Source of the DNA: Rhizobium sp. R711
Lineage (GTDB): Bacteria; Pseudomonadota; Alphaproteobacteria; Rhizobiales; Rhizobiaceae
DNA length: 64,000 nt
Assembly: GCF_002211365.1 (NCBI RefSeq)
Contig: NZ_LOKZ01000039.1
Location: forward strand, 169,243-233,242
Reading direction: 5' to 3'
Made by a program: the position numbers and the translations under genes. Below, piece by piece: positions 9,401 through 17,039 of the stretch. The notes beneath the pieces are model-generated. The model searched no databases. It saw nothing but the letters and a program-made list of their open reading frames with translations, and was not told the origin of the DNA. Position 1 is the stretch's first letter, and every line of letters begins with the position of its first letter.

Positions 9401-9485
9401 CGCCGGCCAGAATGAAGACGATCATGAAGTACCAGACGAGCGAACGGTGTTCGAGCGCCCAGTCGGAAAGATTGAATTTTTTCAC
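6402..9485 (-). CDS. RND efflux pump inner-membrane transporter (HAE1/AcrB-like)
   Basis: 1027-residue proton-driven exporter subunit, normal length for the family. It has the N-terminal cytoplasmic tail and TM1 (WYFMIVFILAGAFSYIGLGREEDPAF), two large periplasmic loops, TM2-6 with the proton-relay pair in GLLVDDAMIAVEMM, and the second half with TM8-12. The GREEDPAF signature after TM1 is typical of the proteobacterial branch found with two adaptor proteins. It follows the two membrane-fusion genes by 11 bp and would form a tripartite pump with them and an outer-membrane channel encoded elsewhere. Substrates are unknown; hydrophobic drugs or plant compounds are likely. TetR-controlled by context. 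Confidence 0.95.
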   Translation of the reverse strand: MKKFNLSDWALEHRSLVWYFMIVFILAGAFSYIGLGREEDPAFTIKTMIIQAKWPGASAEEVTKQVTDRIEKKLEELDSLDYTRSQTVAGQTTIFVELLPTTKAKDVNAIWMRVRNMIGDIKADFPSGVVGPFFNDRFGDVFGNIYAFTSDGLTQRQLRDLVEDARAKVLTVANVGKVDIIGAQDEAIYLEFSTRKIAALGINQQSVIDTLQAQNAVTQSGFVDAGPERIALRVSGQFTSEESLKSINLRVNDRFFPLSDVATIKRGYVDPPSSLFRYNGQPAIGLAIGMKTGANLLEFGKALDQEIEQVTADLPIGVDVERVSDQPAVVDEAVSGFTRALFEAIVIVLAISFISLGVRAGLVVAISIPLVLAITFLVMAYSGISMQRISLGALIIALGLLVDDAMIAVEMMVARLEAGDNLKKAATYVYTSTAFPMLTGTLVTVAGFIPVGLNSSAAGEFTFTLFVVIAVSLLVSWIVAVLFTPLLGVTILPKAMKSHHDQKGRFARAFTWLLGMAMRWRWITIGATVATFALSIGGMSLVQQQFFPSSDRPELIVDWNLPHNSSISETNTQMARFEREMLADNKDIEHWTTYVGQGAPRFILSYDVQTPDVTFGQTVIVTKGLDVRDKVKAELQDYLTKTFPGTDAFVKLLDIGPPVGKPVQYRVSGPDIQKVRDIAQQFAGIVGQHPLLSNMTFDWNEPSRVVKVDVLQDKARQLGVSSQDIATALSGIVEGSAATKIRDDIYLVDVVGRAQASERGSIETLQNLQLAGSNGNSVPLSAVANFRYELEQPTIWRRTRTPTITIKAAVVGPTQPATIVTELQPKVDAFTKTLPAGYHIATGGAVEESAKAQGPIAAVAPLMLFVMATILMIQLQSFSRLFLVFAVAPLALIGVVAALLLSNAPLGFVAILGVLALIGILIRNSVILVVQIEHLRSAGVPPWQAVIEATEHRMRPIMLTAAAATLALIPISREIFWGPMAYAMMGGIVVGTVLTLFFLPALYVAWFKIPSDVDAQKRQRAEAVAHA

Positions 9486-9496
9486 GAGGTATTCCC

Positions 9497-10564
9497 CTAA
9501 TCTACCCTGACGGCCTGGCCATCAACGAGCTTGTGAACGCCGGCGACGACGACGCGCTCGCCCGGCTTAACGCCCTCGGCCACCCGAACGACGTCCGCCC
9601 CGACGGTGTCTGCGTCGATCTTGATCGCGCGAACGGAAACCTTGGCGGCGCTAGCGTCGACCACCCAGACGTTCGCCTTTCCGTCCTTCATCAGCACGGA
9701 TGAGGACGGGAGCAGAATCATCGGCTGATTAACGGCAGTTGCCGTTGCCGTTATGACTGAGCCCAGGCGAAACGCCGAAGGCGCGTCGATGAGCGTTATC
9801 TTCGTGCGCTGCGTGCGCGTTGCGGCCTCGGCTTGCGGTGCGATCTCTCTGATGATCCCACTTGCACGAATGGTTGGGTCCAACTGCAGTGCGATCGTAA
9901 AAGGTGAACCCACCTTGAGACCGTCGAAGCTTGCGACCGGTATGTCGATCACCGCTTCCCTCTGATCGGGGCGGGCAATGGTGGCAACGCTCTGGCCTGC
10001 AGCGACAACCTGGCCGACTTCCGCAGACGTTGCGGTCACGACGCCATCGAACTCTGCGCGAAGCTGCGTGTAGCCCAGTTGCTCCACGGCCTTGTCCAGA
10101 TTGGCCTGCGCCTTGGCAACGGCGGCAATGGCACTTCTGCGTCCCAGTTCAGCCTCCTCATAGGCGGCCTCACTTCCCGACTTTGTTTCGGCGAGCGATC
10201 GCTGACGTTCTTCCGTAGATACTGCATTTGCGAGTTGCGCCTGCGCGTTGGAGAGTTCGGACTGGGCGCTTTTGACCGCAAGTTCCAGTGAAAGAGGATC
10301 GACAGCAGCAACAACATCGCCCTTTTTGACCAAGTCGCCGACGCTGACTTTGCGCGCGATTACCCGTCCCAGCACGCGAAATCCAAGTTGGGTTTCGATC
10401 TTGGCCGCAACCGTGCCCGGCAGGCTCAAAGACGAGGCGGCAGTCGATTTGGTGACGATTGAAAGGACTGGGCGGGGCGGCTCCTGGCGCGCTTCGTCCT
10501 GTTTCTGGCAGGATGAAAGCAGCAACCCAAGGAGCAACAGGAAAGATGCTGAACGCATGCTCAT
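9497..10564 (-). CDS. RND efflux periplasmic adaptor (membrane fusion protein), second copy
   Basis: 355-residue adaptor lipoprotein. Signal peptide with lipobox LLSSC (Cys about residue 17), then the split lipoyl/barrel-sandwich halves (LGFRVLGRVIARKVSVGDLVKKGDVVA and LRAEFDGVVTATSAEVGQVVAAGQ) around an α-hairpin (about residues 75-145), a β-barrel and a membrane-proximal domain. The ATG overlaps the stop of the upstream adaptor gene as ATGA. With its neighbour it gives a two-adaptor arrangement, suggesting a hetero-oligomeric adaptor ring as in some Pseudomonas pumps. Confidence 0.93.
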   Translation of the reverse strand: MSMRSASFLLLLGLLLSSCQKQDEARQEPPRPVLSIVTKSTAASSLSLPGTVAAKIETQLGFRVLGRVIARKVSVGDLVKKGDVVAAVDPLSLELAVKSAQSELSNAQAQLANAVSTEERQRSLAETKSGSEAAYEEAELGRRSAIAAVAKAQANLDKAVEQLGYTQLRAEFDGVVTATSAEVGQVVAAGQSVATIARPDQREAVIDIPVASFDGLKVGSPFTIALQLDPTIRASGIIREIAPQAEAATRTQRTKITLIDAPSAFRLGSVITATATAVNQPMILLPSSSVLMKDGKANVWVVDASAAKVSVRAIKIDADTVGADVVRVAEGVKPGERVVVAGVHKLVDGQAVRVD

Positions 10565-11637
10565 TTCGCAGTTCCTTTGTCGTAAGAGACGACCTCGCCT
10601 GGCCGCAAGAATTTTGCACCGTCGATCACGACGATGTCGCCTGGGGTCACACCTGCACGCACCGCAAAACGGCCGGTTTCGTAACTTGCGACATCGATTG
10701 GGCGCATGGACACACTTGAGGATGATGGATCGACGATCCACACGGCCGGCTGGCCGCTCTTCGAAGCCATTGCCGACCACGGCAATTCGACTGCGTCTTG
10801 CGCGACGGAGCGAAACGAACCGACGACCGGAGCGCCAAGCTGCATGTCTGCGGCACCCTCTAGACCCACCTTGACCCTGATTGTTCCGGTCGACGGCTCA
10901 ATCGTCGGCGAGATTTCGCGCACGGCTGCCTCCGCCTTGTTAGACGATGCCGCAAGCAGGCCGACAGCAACTTTGCTATCGAGCTTGCGTCCGAGATAGA
11001 GGGATTCAAAGACGTTAAAGACCGCGTCACGAGGCCCGTCATGCGCCAGCGTAAATATCAGTTGCGCTGCCTGAGCGACCTGGCCGACCTCAGCGCTACG
11101 GGCAGTGATCACTCCGTTAGAATCGGCGCGCAGTTCCGTATAGGAAAGCGCGTCTTGCGCCGTGTCGAGCCCTGCCTGTGCGGATTTCACGCGTCCTTGA
11201 GCTGTCAACAGCTCCTCCTGCGCCTGATCGAGCGCAGCACGCGTGGTAACCTGCGTTCTGAAGAGATTTTGTTGACGATCGAATGCCAGCTTTGCCTGCG
11301 TCTGCTGGGCAAGGGCCGACTGCAGGGTGGCCCTGGCGACGTCAAGATCGGCCCGCTGCTCTTCGGCGTCCATGCGCGCAAGTACCTGACCCGCCTTGAC
11401 GGACACCCCCACATCGACGAGGCGCTCGACGATACGTCCGCTGACCCTGAAGGAAAGGTCGCTTTCGACGCGCGCTCTGACCTCTCCCGTAATGGTGTTG
11501 GTTTCGACGACGGGCATAGCCTTGACGACGACAGTCTCCACCCGTTTCGGCTTCGCCTCACCCGCGGCCTGCTTCTCGCATGCGACAAGCGAAGCTGCGC
11601 TGACGCCCAGCCAGGCGGCAACAAGGATAGTTCTCAT
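10561..11637 (-). CDS. RND efflux periplasmic adaptor (membrane fusion protein), first copy
   Basis: 358-residue adaptor lipoprotein, first gene of the operon. Signal peptide ends at lipobox SLVAC (Cys20). The order of domains matches the downstream adaptor: lipoyl half (LSFRVSGRIVERLVDVGVSVKAGQVLARMD), coiled-coil hairpin rich in Gln and Ala (about 90-150), second lipoyl half (TELRADSNGVITARSAEVGQV), β-barrel and C-terminal domain. The two adaptors are clearly paralogous but divergent. The gene lies behind a promoter region that contains a perfect palindrome shared with the divergent TetR gene. Confidence 0.93.
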   Translation of the reverse strand: MRTILVAAWLGVSAASLVACEKQAAGEAKPKRVETVVVKAMPVVETNTITGEVRARVESDLSFRVSGRIVERLVDVGVSVKAGQVLARMDAEEQRADLDVARATLQSALAQQTQAKLAFDRQQNLFRTQVTTRAALDQAQEELLTAQGRVKSAQAGLDTAQDALSYTELRADSNGVITARSAEVGQVAQAAQLIFTLAHDGPRDAVFNVFESLYLGRKLDSKVAVGLLAASSNKAEAAVREISPTIEPSTGTIRVKVGLEGAADMQLGAPVVGSFRSVAQDAVELPWSAMASKSGQPAVWIVDPSSSSVSMRPIDVASYETGRFAVRAGVTPGDIVVIDGAKFLRPGEVVSYDKGTAK

Positions 11638-11673
11638 GAAATGACCTCTTGCATCTCTTCGGGAGACGACTAA

Positions 11674-11697
11674 TATTGACTAACCCATTAGTCAATA
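11674..11697. promoter_or_regulatory. TetR operator between the efflux operon and its regulator
   Basis: Perfect inverted repeat with 10-bp arms TATTGACTAA and TTAGTCAATA around CCCA. It sits 37 bp before the adaptor ATG and 46 bp before the TetR ATG, the classic position for an operator controlling both. An embedded TTGAC could be a -35 element. Confidence 0.85.
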
Positions 11698-11742
11698 GAA
11701 ATTGTCTTGACGCCCGGTCATGAACAAAGCTCAAGGTGAGAC

Positions 11743-12360
11743 ATGCCCGATACGAAAAAAATGACGCGTGCGGAGCAGAAAGCCCGCCGCCCTGTTCAGA
11801 TATTGGATGCGGCGTTTGAAGAGTTCGTTGAGCGCGGTTTTGTCGCGACGCGGGTAGAGGATATAGCCGCCAGAGTCGGCGTGACGAAAGGAACCATATA
11901 TGTGTACTTCGAAACCAAGGAGCAGCTCTTCGAAGCAATGATCCGGCACATTTCTGTGCCCCTCGAAGATCTCTTAGCAAGCGCTATCAAGCTGCAAGGC
12001 AGTGCTACAGACCGGCTTCGGAAGCATATCGGGCTTATCTATGATCTCATGGTCAGGGACCGCAAATTGCGCGAGCTGATCAGGTTCGTCATCGCCGAAG
12101 GCTCGCGCTTCCCGCAGATCGTCGATCGATATCACGATGAGGTTATTGATCCTCTCGAGCGACAGATGCAGTCCGTCATCGACGACGGTATAAAACTCGG
12201 CGAGTTTCGCGCAGCGCCGGCTGCGTTCTCCGATGCAGTCGTGGGGCCAGCCATCGCCTTCCTGTTCTTCAAGCTTGTGTTCGATGAGCGGCGAACTATG
12301 GACAAAACCAGCTATATGGAAGCACATGTTGATCTTGTCCTTAACGGACTGCTCGTATGA
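11743..12360 (+). CDS. TetR family transcriptional regulator of the RND efflux operon
   Basis: 205-residue repressor. The N-terminal helix-turn-helix is evident at residues 19-66: ILDAAFEEFVERGFVATRVEDIAARVGVTKGTIYVYF, then the usual ETKEQLFEAMI. The rest is the helical ligand-binding domain, unrelated in sequence between family members. Transcribed divergently from the efflux operon with a perfect palindrome in between, it most likely represses both itself and the pump and is released by a pump substrate. The C-terminal domain gives no clue to the inducer. Confidence 0.92.
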   Translation: MPDTKKMTRAEQKARRPVQILDAAFEEFVERGFVATRVEDIAARVGVTKGTIYVYFETKEQLFEAMIRHISVPLEDLLASAIKLQGSATDRLRKHIGLIYDLMVRDRKLRELIRFVIAEGSRFPQIVDRYHDEVIDPLERQMQSVIDDGIKLGEFRAAPAAFSDAVVGPAIAFLFFKLVFDERRTMDKTSYMEAHVDLVLNGLLV

Positions 12361-12633
12361 GCCCGTGCGTTTGCGGCTCTTGATTTTCGCCGCCATGAAA
12401 AAGGCCTTGCCCGAGACCCGATTGCGTCAATGGCTCAGGCGGCCTTGCGGCATCTATGGGCTAGCCGCGAAAGCCGCTTTCTGAAAGGCGGTGAAGGTAA
12501 AACGGCAATGCGTCTTGCGAGGTGGCGCGGCACGGCCCTCATTCGCGCAGCCAAGGCGACAGGCATTCCGGCAATTTCCATCGCGCATTGAGTGTGGAGG
12601 CACTACCAGGATCGATGAACGGCGTGAGATCCT

Positions 12634-12795
12634 TGCGAGAGGCTCCGTGGGCATGACTGCACGAATACCCGCTAAGGGAAATTGCCTTGACTGGATTGAA
12701 GTGGTTAGCGCGGATTGGCCTGAATCGTTCGAGGGGCGGTCAATTTCGTTCCAGAGGTAGTCGCCGATGAGCTGGATATAAATCGATGGCAGCGG
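12634..12795 (-). mobile_element. Remnant of a Tn3-family transposase C-terminus (left)
   Basis: Reading leftwards, the frame gives PLPSIYIQLIGDYLWNEID and, further on, PTEPLA. The first is the HI(N/A)LTGDY(L/V)W region close to the end of Tn3-family transposases. Between the two blocks the DNA is alignable with the remnant at 16190-16279 (opposite strand), with several small indels that destroy the frame. Only the 3' end remains; no 38-bp terminal repeat was recognised. Flanking bases 12361-12633 and 12796-12863 hold no supported gene. Confidence 0.7.
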
Positions 12796-12863
12796 TGCGG
12801 CGTCGATCGCGTCACGGCCGACGCCGAGCCATCGAGACGGGGCGTCTGCCCCTGTTAATCCTG

Positions 12864-13727
12864 TCAGCTTGCCGGATTGCGCGCCGTGACGATCCAAGCC
12901 GCGCCGTCGATCATCACCGACCGCTCGCCGGGGCGGTCAGCGTACGCGGCACGAACCGCGGCCGAGGCGCGGGCGCGGATGTCGTCAGGCTGATCAGCGA
13001 GAGCGCGCGACAGCGGGCCGACCTCAAGTGTCATCTCTACCGCGTCGTCGATCGCCGCGTCTCGCGTCCCGCCCTCGCCGAACGGGCTGGAGGCATCGAA
13101 TGGCGCGATAGCGACATCGGTGAAGCCAGCAGCCGTTAAAATACGCGCCACCCGCCTCTGGTCGCCGAACGAGAATGGGCCGGGCGCTTCGGGATCGGGC
13201 GGTGCCGTTGGCGGGAGGATGCCCTTGATCGCGCCCATCGGCAAGCGCACCCAGTCGTTTTCCGCCATGCCGCGCCAGCAGACGAAAGCGACCCGCGCGC
13301 CCGGCTTGAGCGCACGGCGCATATGCGCGAACGCCCTCGTCGGATCGTCAAAGAACATCACTCCGAAGCGCGAGAACAGGATGTCGAATGCGCCCTCCGG
13401 CAGCTCGGCGCTGCTGGCGTCGGCCACCTGGAAAAGGGCCGGCGTATCCTGCGGCGCTAGCGCGCGGGCTCTGCCGATCAGCGCTTCGGATATGTCCACG
13501 CCCAGCACATGGCCCCCCGCGCCGACGCGGGCGGCCAGATCCAGACTAGACGCCCCCGCGCCGCAGCCGACGTCCAGCACGCGCTCGCCCGTGGCGGGAG
13601 CGGCGGCTTCGATCGCAGCCTGGCCGAACACCGCCAGCATGGCGTCGAGCCGGGCCTGGTAAGCGACCCAGCGCTCCCCGCTTTGGCCATTCCAGTCGGC
13701 TACCTGATAAACATTTTTCTCTGCCAT
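12864..13727 (-). CDS. Class I SAM-dependent methyltransferase
   Basis: 287-residue soluble methyltransferase. It begins MAEKNVYQVADWNGQSGERW, and the SAM-binding motif I is VLDVGCGAGASSLDLA, followed by the acidic VDIS after β2 and the post-motif RFGVMFFDDPTRAFAHMRRALKPGARV. This pattern is typical of UbiE/Methyltransf_11-25 group enzymes in which the substrate cannot be predicted. GC content and codon choice (dense GCG/CGC) appear higher than in neighbouring genes. It is followed upstream by a TetR gene on the same strand 34 bp away, and the group is bordered by transposase remnants, so recent horizontal acquisition is likely. Confidence 0.88.
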   Translation of the reverse strand: MAEKNVYQVADWNGQSGERWVAYQARLDAMLAVFGQAAIEAAAPATGERVLDVGCGAGASSLDLAARVGAGGHVLGVDISEALIGRARALAPQDTPALFQVADASSAELPEGAFDILFSRFGVMFFDDPTRAFAHMRRALKPGARVAFVCWRGMAENDWVRLPMGAIKGILPPTAPPDPEAPGPFSFGDQRRVARILTAAGFTDVAIAPFDASSPFGEGGTRDAAIDDAVEMTLEVGPLSRALADQPDDIRARASAAVRAAYADRPGERSVMIDGAAWIVTARNPAS

Positions 13728-13761
13728 GCCATATCCTTGTTCTGATCCGTTCTTAACCAGG

Positions 13762-14412
13762 CTATCCGCCCGCGTGGTCGTTGCCACCATGCGCGGCGAT
13801 GAACATGGCGACGGCCGCCCGGCAATAGGATTCGATTTCGTTGTCGTCCTCTGCTCTCGCCTCATCGAAGCGTGCGATCATCAGGAGATCGGATCCTTTG
13901 AAAAGGGCGGCGAACAAGCGGGCAGACTGGAGAGGATCAGGCACGTTTAGAAGCGCCTTGACGTGCAACTGCCGCAACAGGGCCTCGATTTGAGCGATGA
14001 TATGGACGGGGCCGGCTTCGTAATGGAGCCTGCCCAACGACATTTGGCTCGTGACGTCGGCCGTCACCATGGCTTCGACACCGCGCACTTCCGGACGTAG
14101 CAGCGTGCGAAGCAGCGATGATCCCACTGCCATGAGCTGATCTTCCGCCGGACCGTCCACAGCTTCGAAAAGGGCCTGCGGTATTAGCTGCTGGCAGCGG
14201 GCCGAAAACGCTGCGCCGAAGAGCGCTTCCTTGTTCTCGAAGTGTCGATAGATGCTGAGCTTGGATATCTTCGCTCGCTGGGCGACCTTCTCCAATGTCG
14301 TCGCTTGAAAACCTAACTCCGCAAAGAGTTCGCCGGCGGCGTCGACAATCGTTTGGCCTAGCGCCTCATTGGCGGGCCGGCCGCGCCGTGCGCGGGCGTT
14401 TTCTTCGGGCAC
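13762..14412 (-). CDS. TetR family transcriptional regulator
   Basis: 216-residue regulator with N-terminal RRGRPANEALGQTIVDAAGELFAELGFQ and a helix-turn-helix through KISKLSIYRHFENKEALF (about 10-60), then an AefR-like C-terminal domain. No ATG is available; the GTG at 14412 gives the standard short lead-in. It is divergent from the FAD oxidoreductase with an inverted repeat in between and likely represses that gene and itself, plus possibly the methyltransferase downstream of it. Confidence 0.9.
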   Translation of the reverse strand: MPEENARARRGRPANEALGQTIVDAAGELFAELGFQATTLEKVAQRAKISKLSIYRHFENKEALFGAAFSARCQQLIPQALFEAVDGPAEDQLMAVGSSLLRTLLRPEVRGVEAMVTADVTSQMSLGRLHYEAGPVHIIAQIEALLRQLHVKALLNVPDPLQSARLFAALFKGSDLLMIARFDEARAEDDNEIESYCRAAVAMFIAAHGGNDHAGG

Positions 14413-14431
14413 GATAATTAAGATCCTTGAC

Positions 14432-14459
14432 AGTATCGTTATTGCCGAATTACGATACT
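14432..14459. promoter_or_regulatory. TetR operator overlapping the oxidoreductase promoter
   Basis: 8-bp arms AGTATCGT and ACGATACT are separated by 12 bp. On the plus strand TTGACA (14427-14432) and TACGAT (14451-14456), 18 bp apart, form a good sigma-70 promoter that the repeat overlaps, as expected for repression. Confidence 0.7.
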
Positions 14460-14612
14460 ACGGAGTTACATAAATTCCAAGCGTGGATTTCATCGTGTCC
14501 GCCATCTCAGGTTTTCATCGAATCTACAGCGATATCGAACGCGCGTCACTGGATGTCATTTCGCGCCACACCCAACCCAACCAACTCCATCCACAATACG
14601 GAGCCAATCAAC

Positions 14613-15506
14613 ATGGATGACGTCATAATCATCGGCGGCAGCTTTGCTGGCCTAGCCGCCGCCCTCCAGCTCGGCCGTGCTCGTCGCAAGGTCACCGTTC
14701 TCGATACCGGCCTGCCGCGCAATCGCTTCGCCCACCATTCGCATGGTCTGCTCGGCCACGATCACAAGCCACCGCTGGACATCCTGGCCGAGGCGCGGCA
14801 GCAACTGACGCGTTATCCCACGGTCAAGCTGGTCAATGCCCGGGCCGACAGCATCTCCGGCGCCATCGACAATTTCTCCGTCCTCACTGCCGATGGCGAA
14901 AGCCTTGGGGCGCGGCGCCTGATCCTGAGCTATGGCGTCGCCGACCAGATGCCTGCTGTCCCAGGCTTTGCTGAAAGCTGGGGCACGTCCATCGTGCCCT
15001 GCCCCTATTGTGATGGCTTTGAAGTCGCCGACCAGCATTGGGGCCTCGTCTGGTCCGGTCCGTTGTCGCACAATTATGTCAGGCTGTACCAGGATTGGAC
15101 CGACACGTTGACGGTCTTTGCCGATGGTCACGACATTGCACCCGATATCCAGGCCGATCTGGCGCGCCGCAATATACCTGTCGTTGATGGCCGGATCGCC
15201 GAAATCGCCCATCACCGGGGCCATATCACTACCGTCAATCTCGAGAGCGGCCGCAATGCCGGGGTAGATATCCTGTTCGCGCATCCACGCAACAAGCCGT
15301 CCGCAAGCCTGCATGAAGCACTGGGCCTCGCCATGGTCGATACGCCCTTCGGCATCGCCCTCAAGGTCGATGAGCGTCGCGAAACCAGCATACCCGGCAT
15401 CTACGCCGCCGGCGATCTTGCAAACCCAGCCATGGCCTCGGTCACCACGGCAATATCGCAGGGCGCAACGGCGGGTATCTCCGCCCAGCAGTCGATGCTG
15501 GTTTGA
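14613..15506 (+). CDS. NAD(P)/FAD-dependent oxidoreductase, thioredoxin-reductase-like
   Basis: 297-residue flavoprotein of the thioredoxin reductase fold. FAD-binding GGSFAGLAAALQLGRARRKV lies at the N-terminus (residues 6-27), the redox pair is in PCPYCDGFE (about 128-136), and the C-terminal FAD motif is IPGIYAAGDLANPAM. The NADPH domain glycine motif is degenerate (VWSGPLSHNYV in place of GxGxxA), so its nucleotide donor is uncertain; such proteins include dithiol oxidases of natural-product tailoring and TetR-linked reductases. A GGAG is 9 nt before the ATG. TetR-controlled by context. Confidence 0.88.
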   Translation: MDDVIIIGGSFAGLAAALQLGRARRKVTVLDTGLPRNRFAHHSHGLLGHDHKPPLDILAEARQQLTRYPTVKLVNARADSISGAIDNFSVLTADGESLGARRLILSYGVADQMPAVPGFAESWGTSIVPCPYCDGFEVADQHWGLVWSGPLSHNYVRLYQDWTDTLTVFADGHDIAPDIQADLARRNIPVVDGRIAEIAHHRGHITTVNLESGRNAGVDILFAHPRNKPSASLHEALGLAMVDTPFGIALKVDERRETSIPGIYAAGDLANPAMASVTTAISQGATAGISAQQSMLV

Positions 15507-15995
15507 GAGCACAGATGCCCTTCTCCGGTTGCCGCGGGCTATCATATCCAGAAGGTTGCGCGCTACGGATGGACCGGGCGCTCTACCTCGCTATGACCTC
15601 CGGCCGCAATGTGGTGACGGAGGCACCTGCCGAGCGACGAAGCCAAGCCCCGCATCCTTCGTGCACTTAAGTCCCAGTCGGCGGGAATGATTTTGCTTCG
15701 AAGCAGCATCGATCACGCCAGTTTCAATGGGGCTCGCCAATCCTACAAACGGCAGTAACTTGGCGACTCTATGAGCAACCTCACGGTTACTACGCAGCTC
15801 TTGCCGTATGTGGCAAGAGCTGGTTTCATATGGTGCTCTGTTCTCACGGGACCAGACGAAAAACCTAAAACGTGAACTCGGTTCCCTCAAAATCTCTGTA
15901 AGGTTGGCTGGCGTCGTTCGGCTCAATTCGCTGCTTCATGCGGCAATTCATCGAGCCGGGTCGTATATCGCGGTGAGCGCCGGTCGATTTTTGTC

Positions 15996-16279
15996 TGCTT
16001 GCGCAGCCGCATCGCCGAGACCATGGCCTATCGGGCTTCCGGTCTTAACCTCGTCATCAGCGCCATCATGCCATGGAACACCGTCTATCTCAGCCGCGCT
16101 GTCGATTACGTCCGAGGCTGGGGTATCGTTATTCCGGACGAGTTGCTTTCCCAGGTCGCACCGCTCCCATGGGCCCATATCGCGCTCTCTGCAACGAAAT
16201 TGACCAACCCTTCGAACGTTTCAGTCCGATCCGCGCGAACCGGTTCAATCCAAACGACATCCCCACGGAGCCCCTTGCA
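15996..16279 (+). mobile_element. Remnant of a Tn3-family transposase C-terminus (right)
   Basis: From 15999 the translation reads LRSRIAETMAYRASGLNLVI, then SAIMPWNTVYLSRAVDYVRG and PDELLSQVAPLPWAHIAL, an unmistakable Tn3-family transposase C-terminus (the RASGLNL and WNTVYL blocks). A frameshift near 16190 moves the rest (NEIDQPFERFSPIRANRFNP and PTEPLA) to another frame. No upstream part of the transposase remains in 15507-15995 and no terminal repeat was recognised. It points outward from the methyltransferase/TetR/oxidoreductase island, mirroring the left remnant. Confidence 0.85.
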
Positions 16280-16382
16280 GCCTGCAACGGTTGACGGTGA
16301 ACCGGCAAGATAAGCGGGCGCCTCGGCTTGCACGATGGATCGGCAATTTGACATCGAGGGATGGTTTGACCTGGCAATCCAC

Positions 16383-16694
16383 TCAGTATTTGCCTTCGTA
16401 TTTGTCAGAAACTGCGCGAAGTTTCAGGTGGTCGGGGTCTGTCAGATCCATGTCGTGCCATGGAACAATCTTCATCTTGACTTCTCGTCTTAGGCCCAAG
16501 GGGCCCAACAGCGCGCGCACGATCACCGACGCCCCGAGCCGTTCGACCAAACCGAGCGACCCGAGGTGATATTCCCTCACGACGACATCTGATCCCTGCA
16601 CTTCCGCCTTGACGTCCTCAAGCCGGCCGATCGGTCGATCGTTTTGGTCATAGACCTGTTTTCCGAGAAGCAATTCGAGGTGGATTTCCGTCAT
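16383..16694 (-). CDS. PRC-barrel domain protein
   Basis: 103-residue protein with an N-terminal PRC-barrel-like β-segment (LELLLGKQVYDQNDRPIGRLEDVKAEV, residues 6-32). The role of such stand-alone PRC barrels is unknown; they occur as small regulatory or RNA/protein-binding modules. Its ATG overlaps the stop of the preceding PRC-barrel gene as ATGA, so the two are translationally coupled and are the last genes of the lipoprotein/Nramp operon. The RLGASVIVRALLGPLGLR segment is amphipathic. Confidence 0.8.
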   Translation of the reverse strand: MTEIHLELLLGKQVYDQNDRPIGRLEDVKAEVQGSDVVVREYHLGSLGLVERLGASVIVRALLGPLGLRREVKMKIVPWHDMDLTDPDHLKLRAVSDKYEGKY

Positions 16695-17038
16695 GATCGT
16701 CCCCCGGGCATAAAGTGCAGAACGTGCCGCCTCAGCCACTCCTGATATCCTTCCACCGGTGTAGCCTTGTCATCGACGTCGACCTCCACATCAACGCCGA
16801 CGTCTTCGACCTTCGACCACGATATGCGGTATGGTGGCGACGGGCTCAATCTCGAAACAAAAAAGCGGTACAGGCGTCGGCTCAAGCGGCGCAGGAGGGT
16901 TAGCGCTCCCATTTCGATAAAGGCGACCTTCGGAGGCCCTTCGCCGGCAATCGACAGGATCAGTCCGTCGACCTTACCTATGCGTGATCCGTTTCGATCG
17001 ATCACCTGCTTGTCGAGAACGTCGCGAATAAGGTTCAT
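16691..17038 (-). CDS. PRC-barrel domain protein
   Basis: 115-residue protein starting MNLIRDVLDKQVIDRNGSRIGKVDGLILSI, the PRC-barrel signature (D-x-x-G-x-x-I-G-x-V-D). A central basic helix LLRRLSRRLYRFFVSRL and an acidic strand DVGVDVEVDVDD follow. It starts 2 bp after the Nramp stop codon, so it is read in the same transcript. Such a PRC pair next to an Nramp-type carrier resembles MgtE/Nramp-associated PRC modules, so a role in metal-transport control is a reasonable but unproven guess. Confidence 0.8.
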   Translation of the reverse strand: MNLIRDVLDKQVIDRNGSRIGKVDGLILSIAGEGPPKVAFIEMGALTLLRRLSRRLYRFFVSRLSPSPPYRISWSKVEDVGVDVEVDVDDKATPVEGYQEWLRRHVLHFMPGGRS

Positions 17039-17039
17039 A

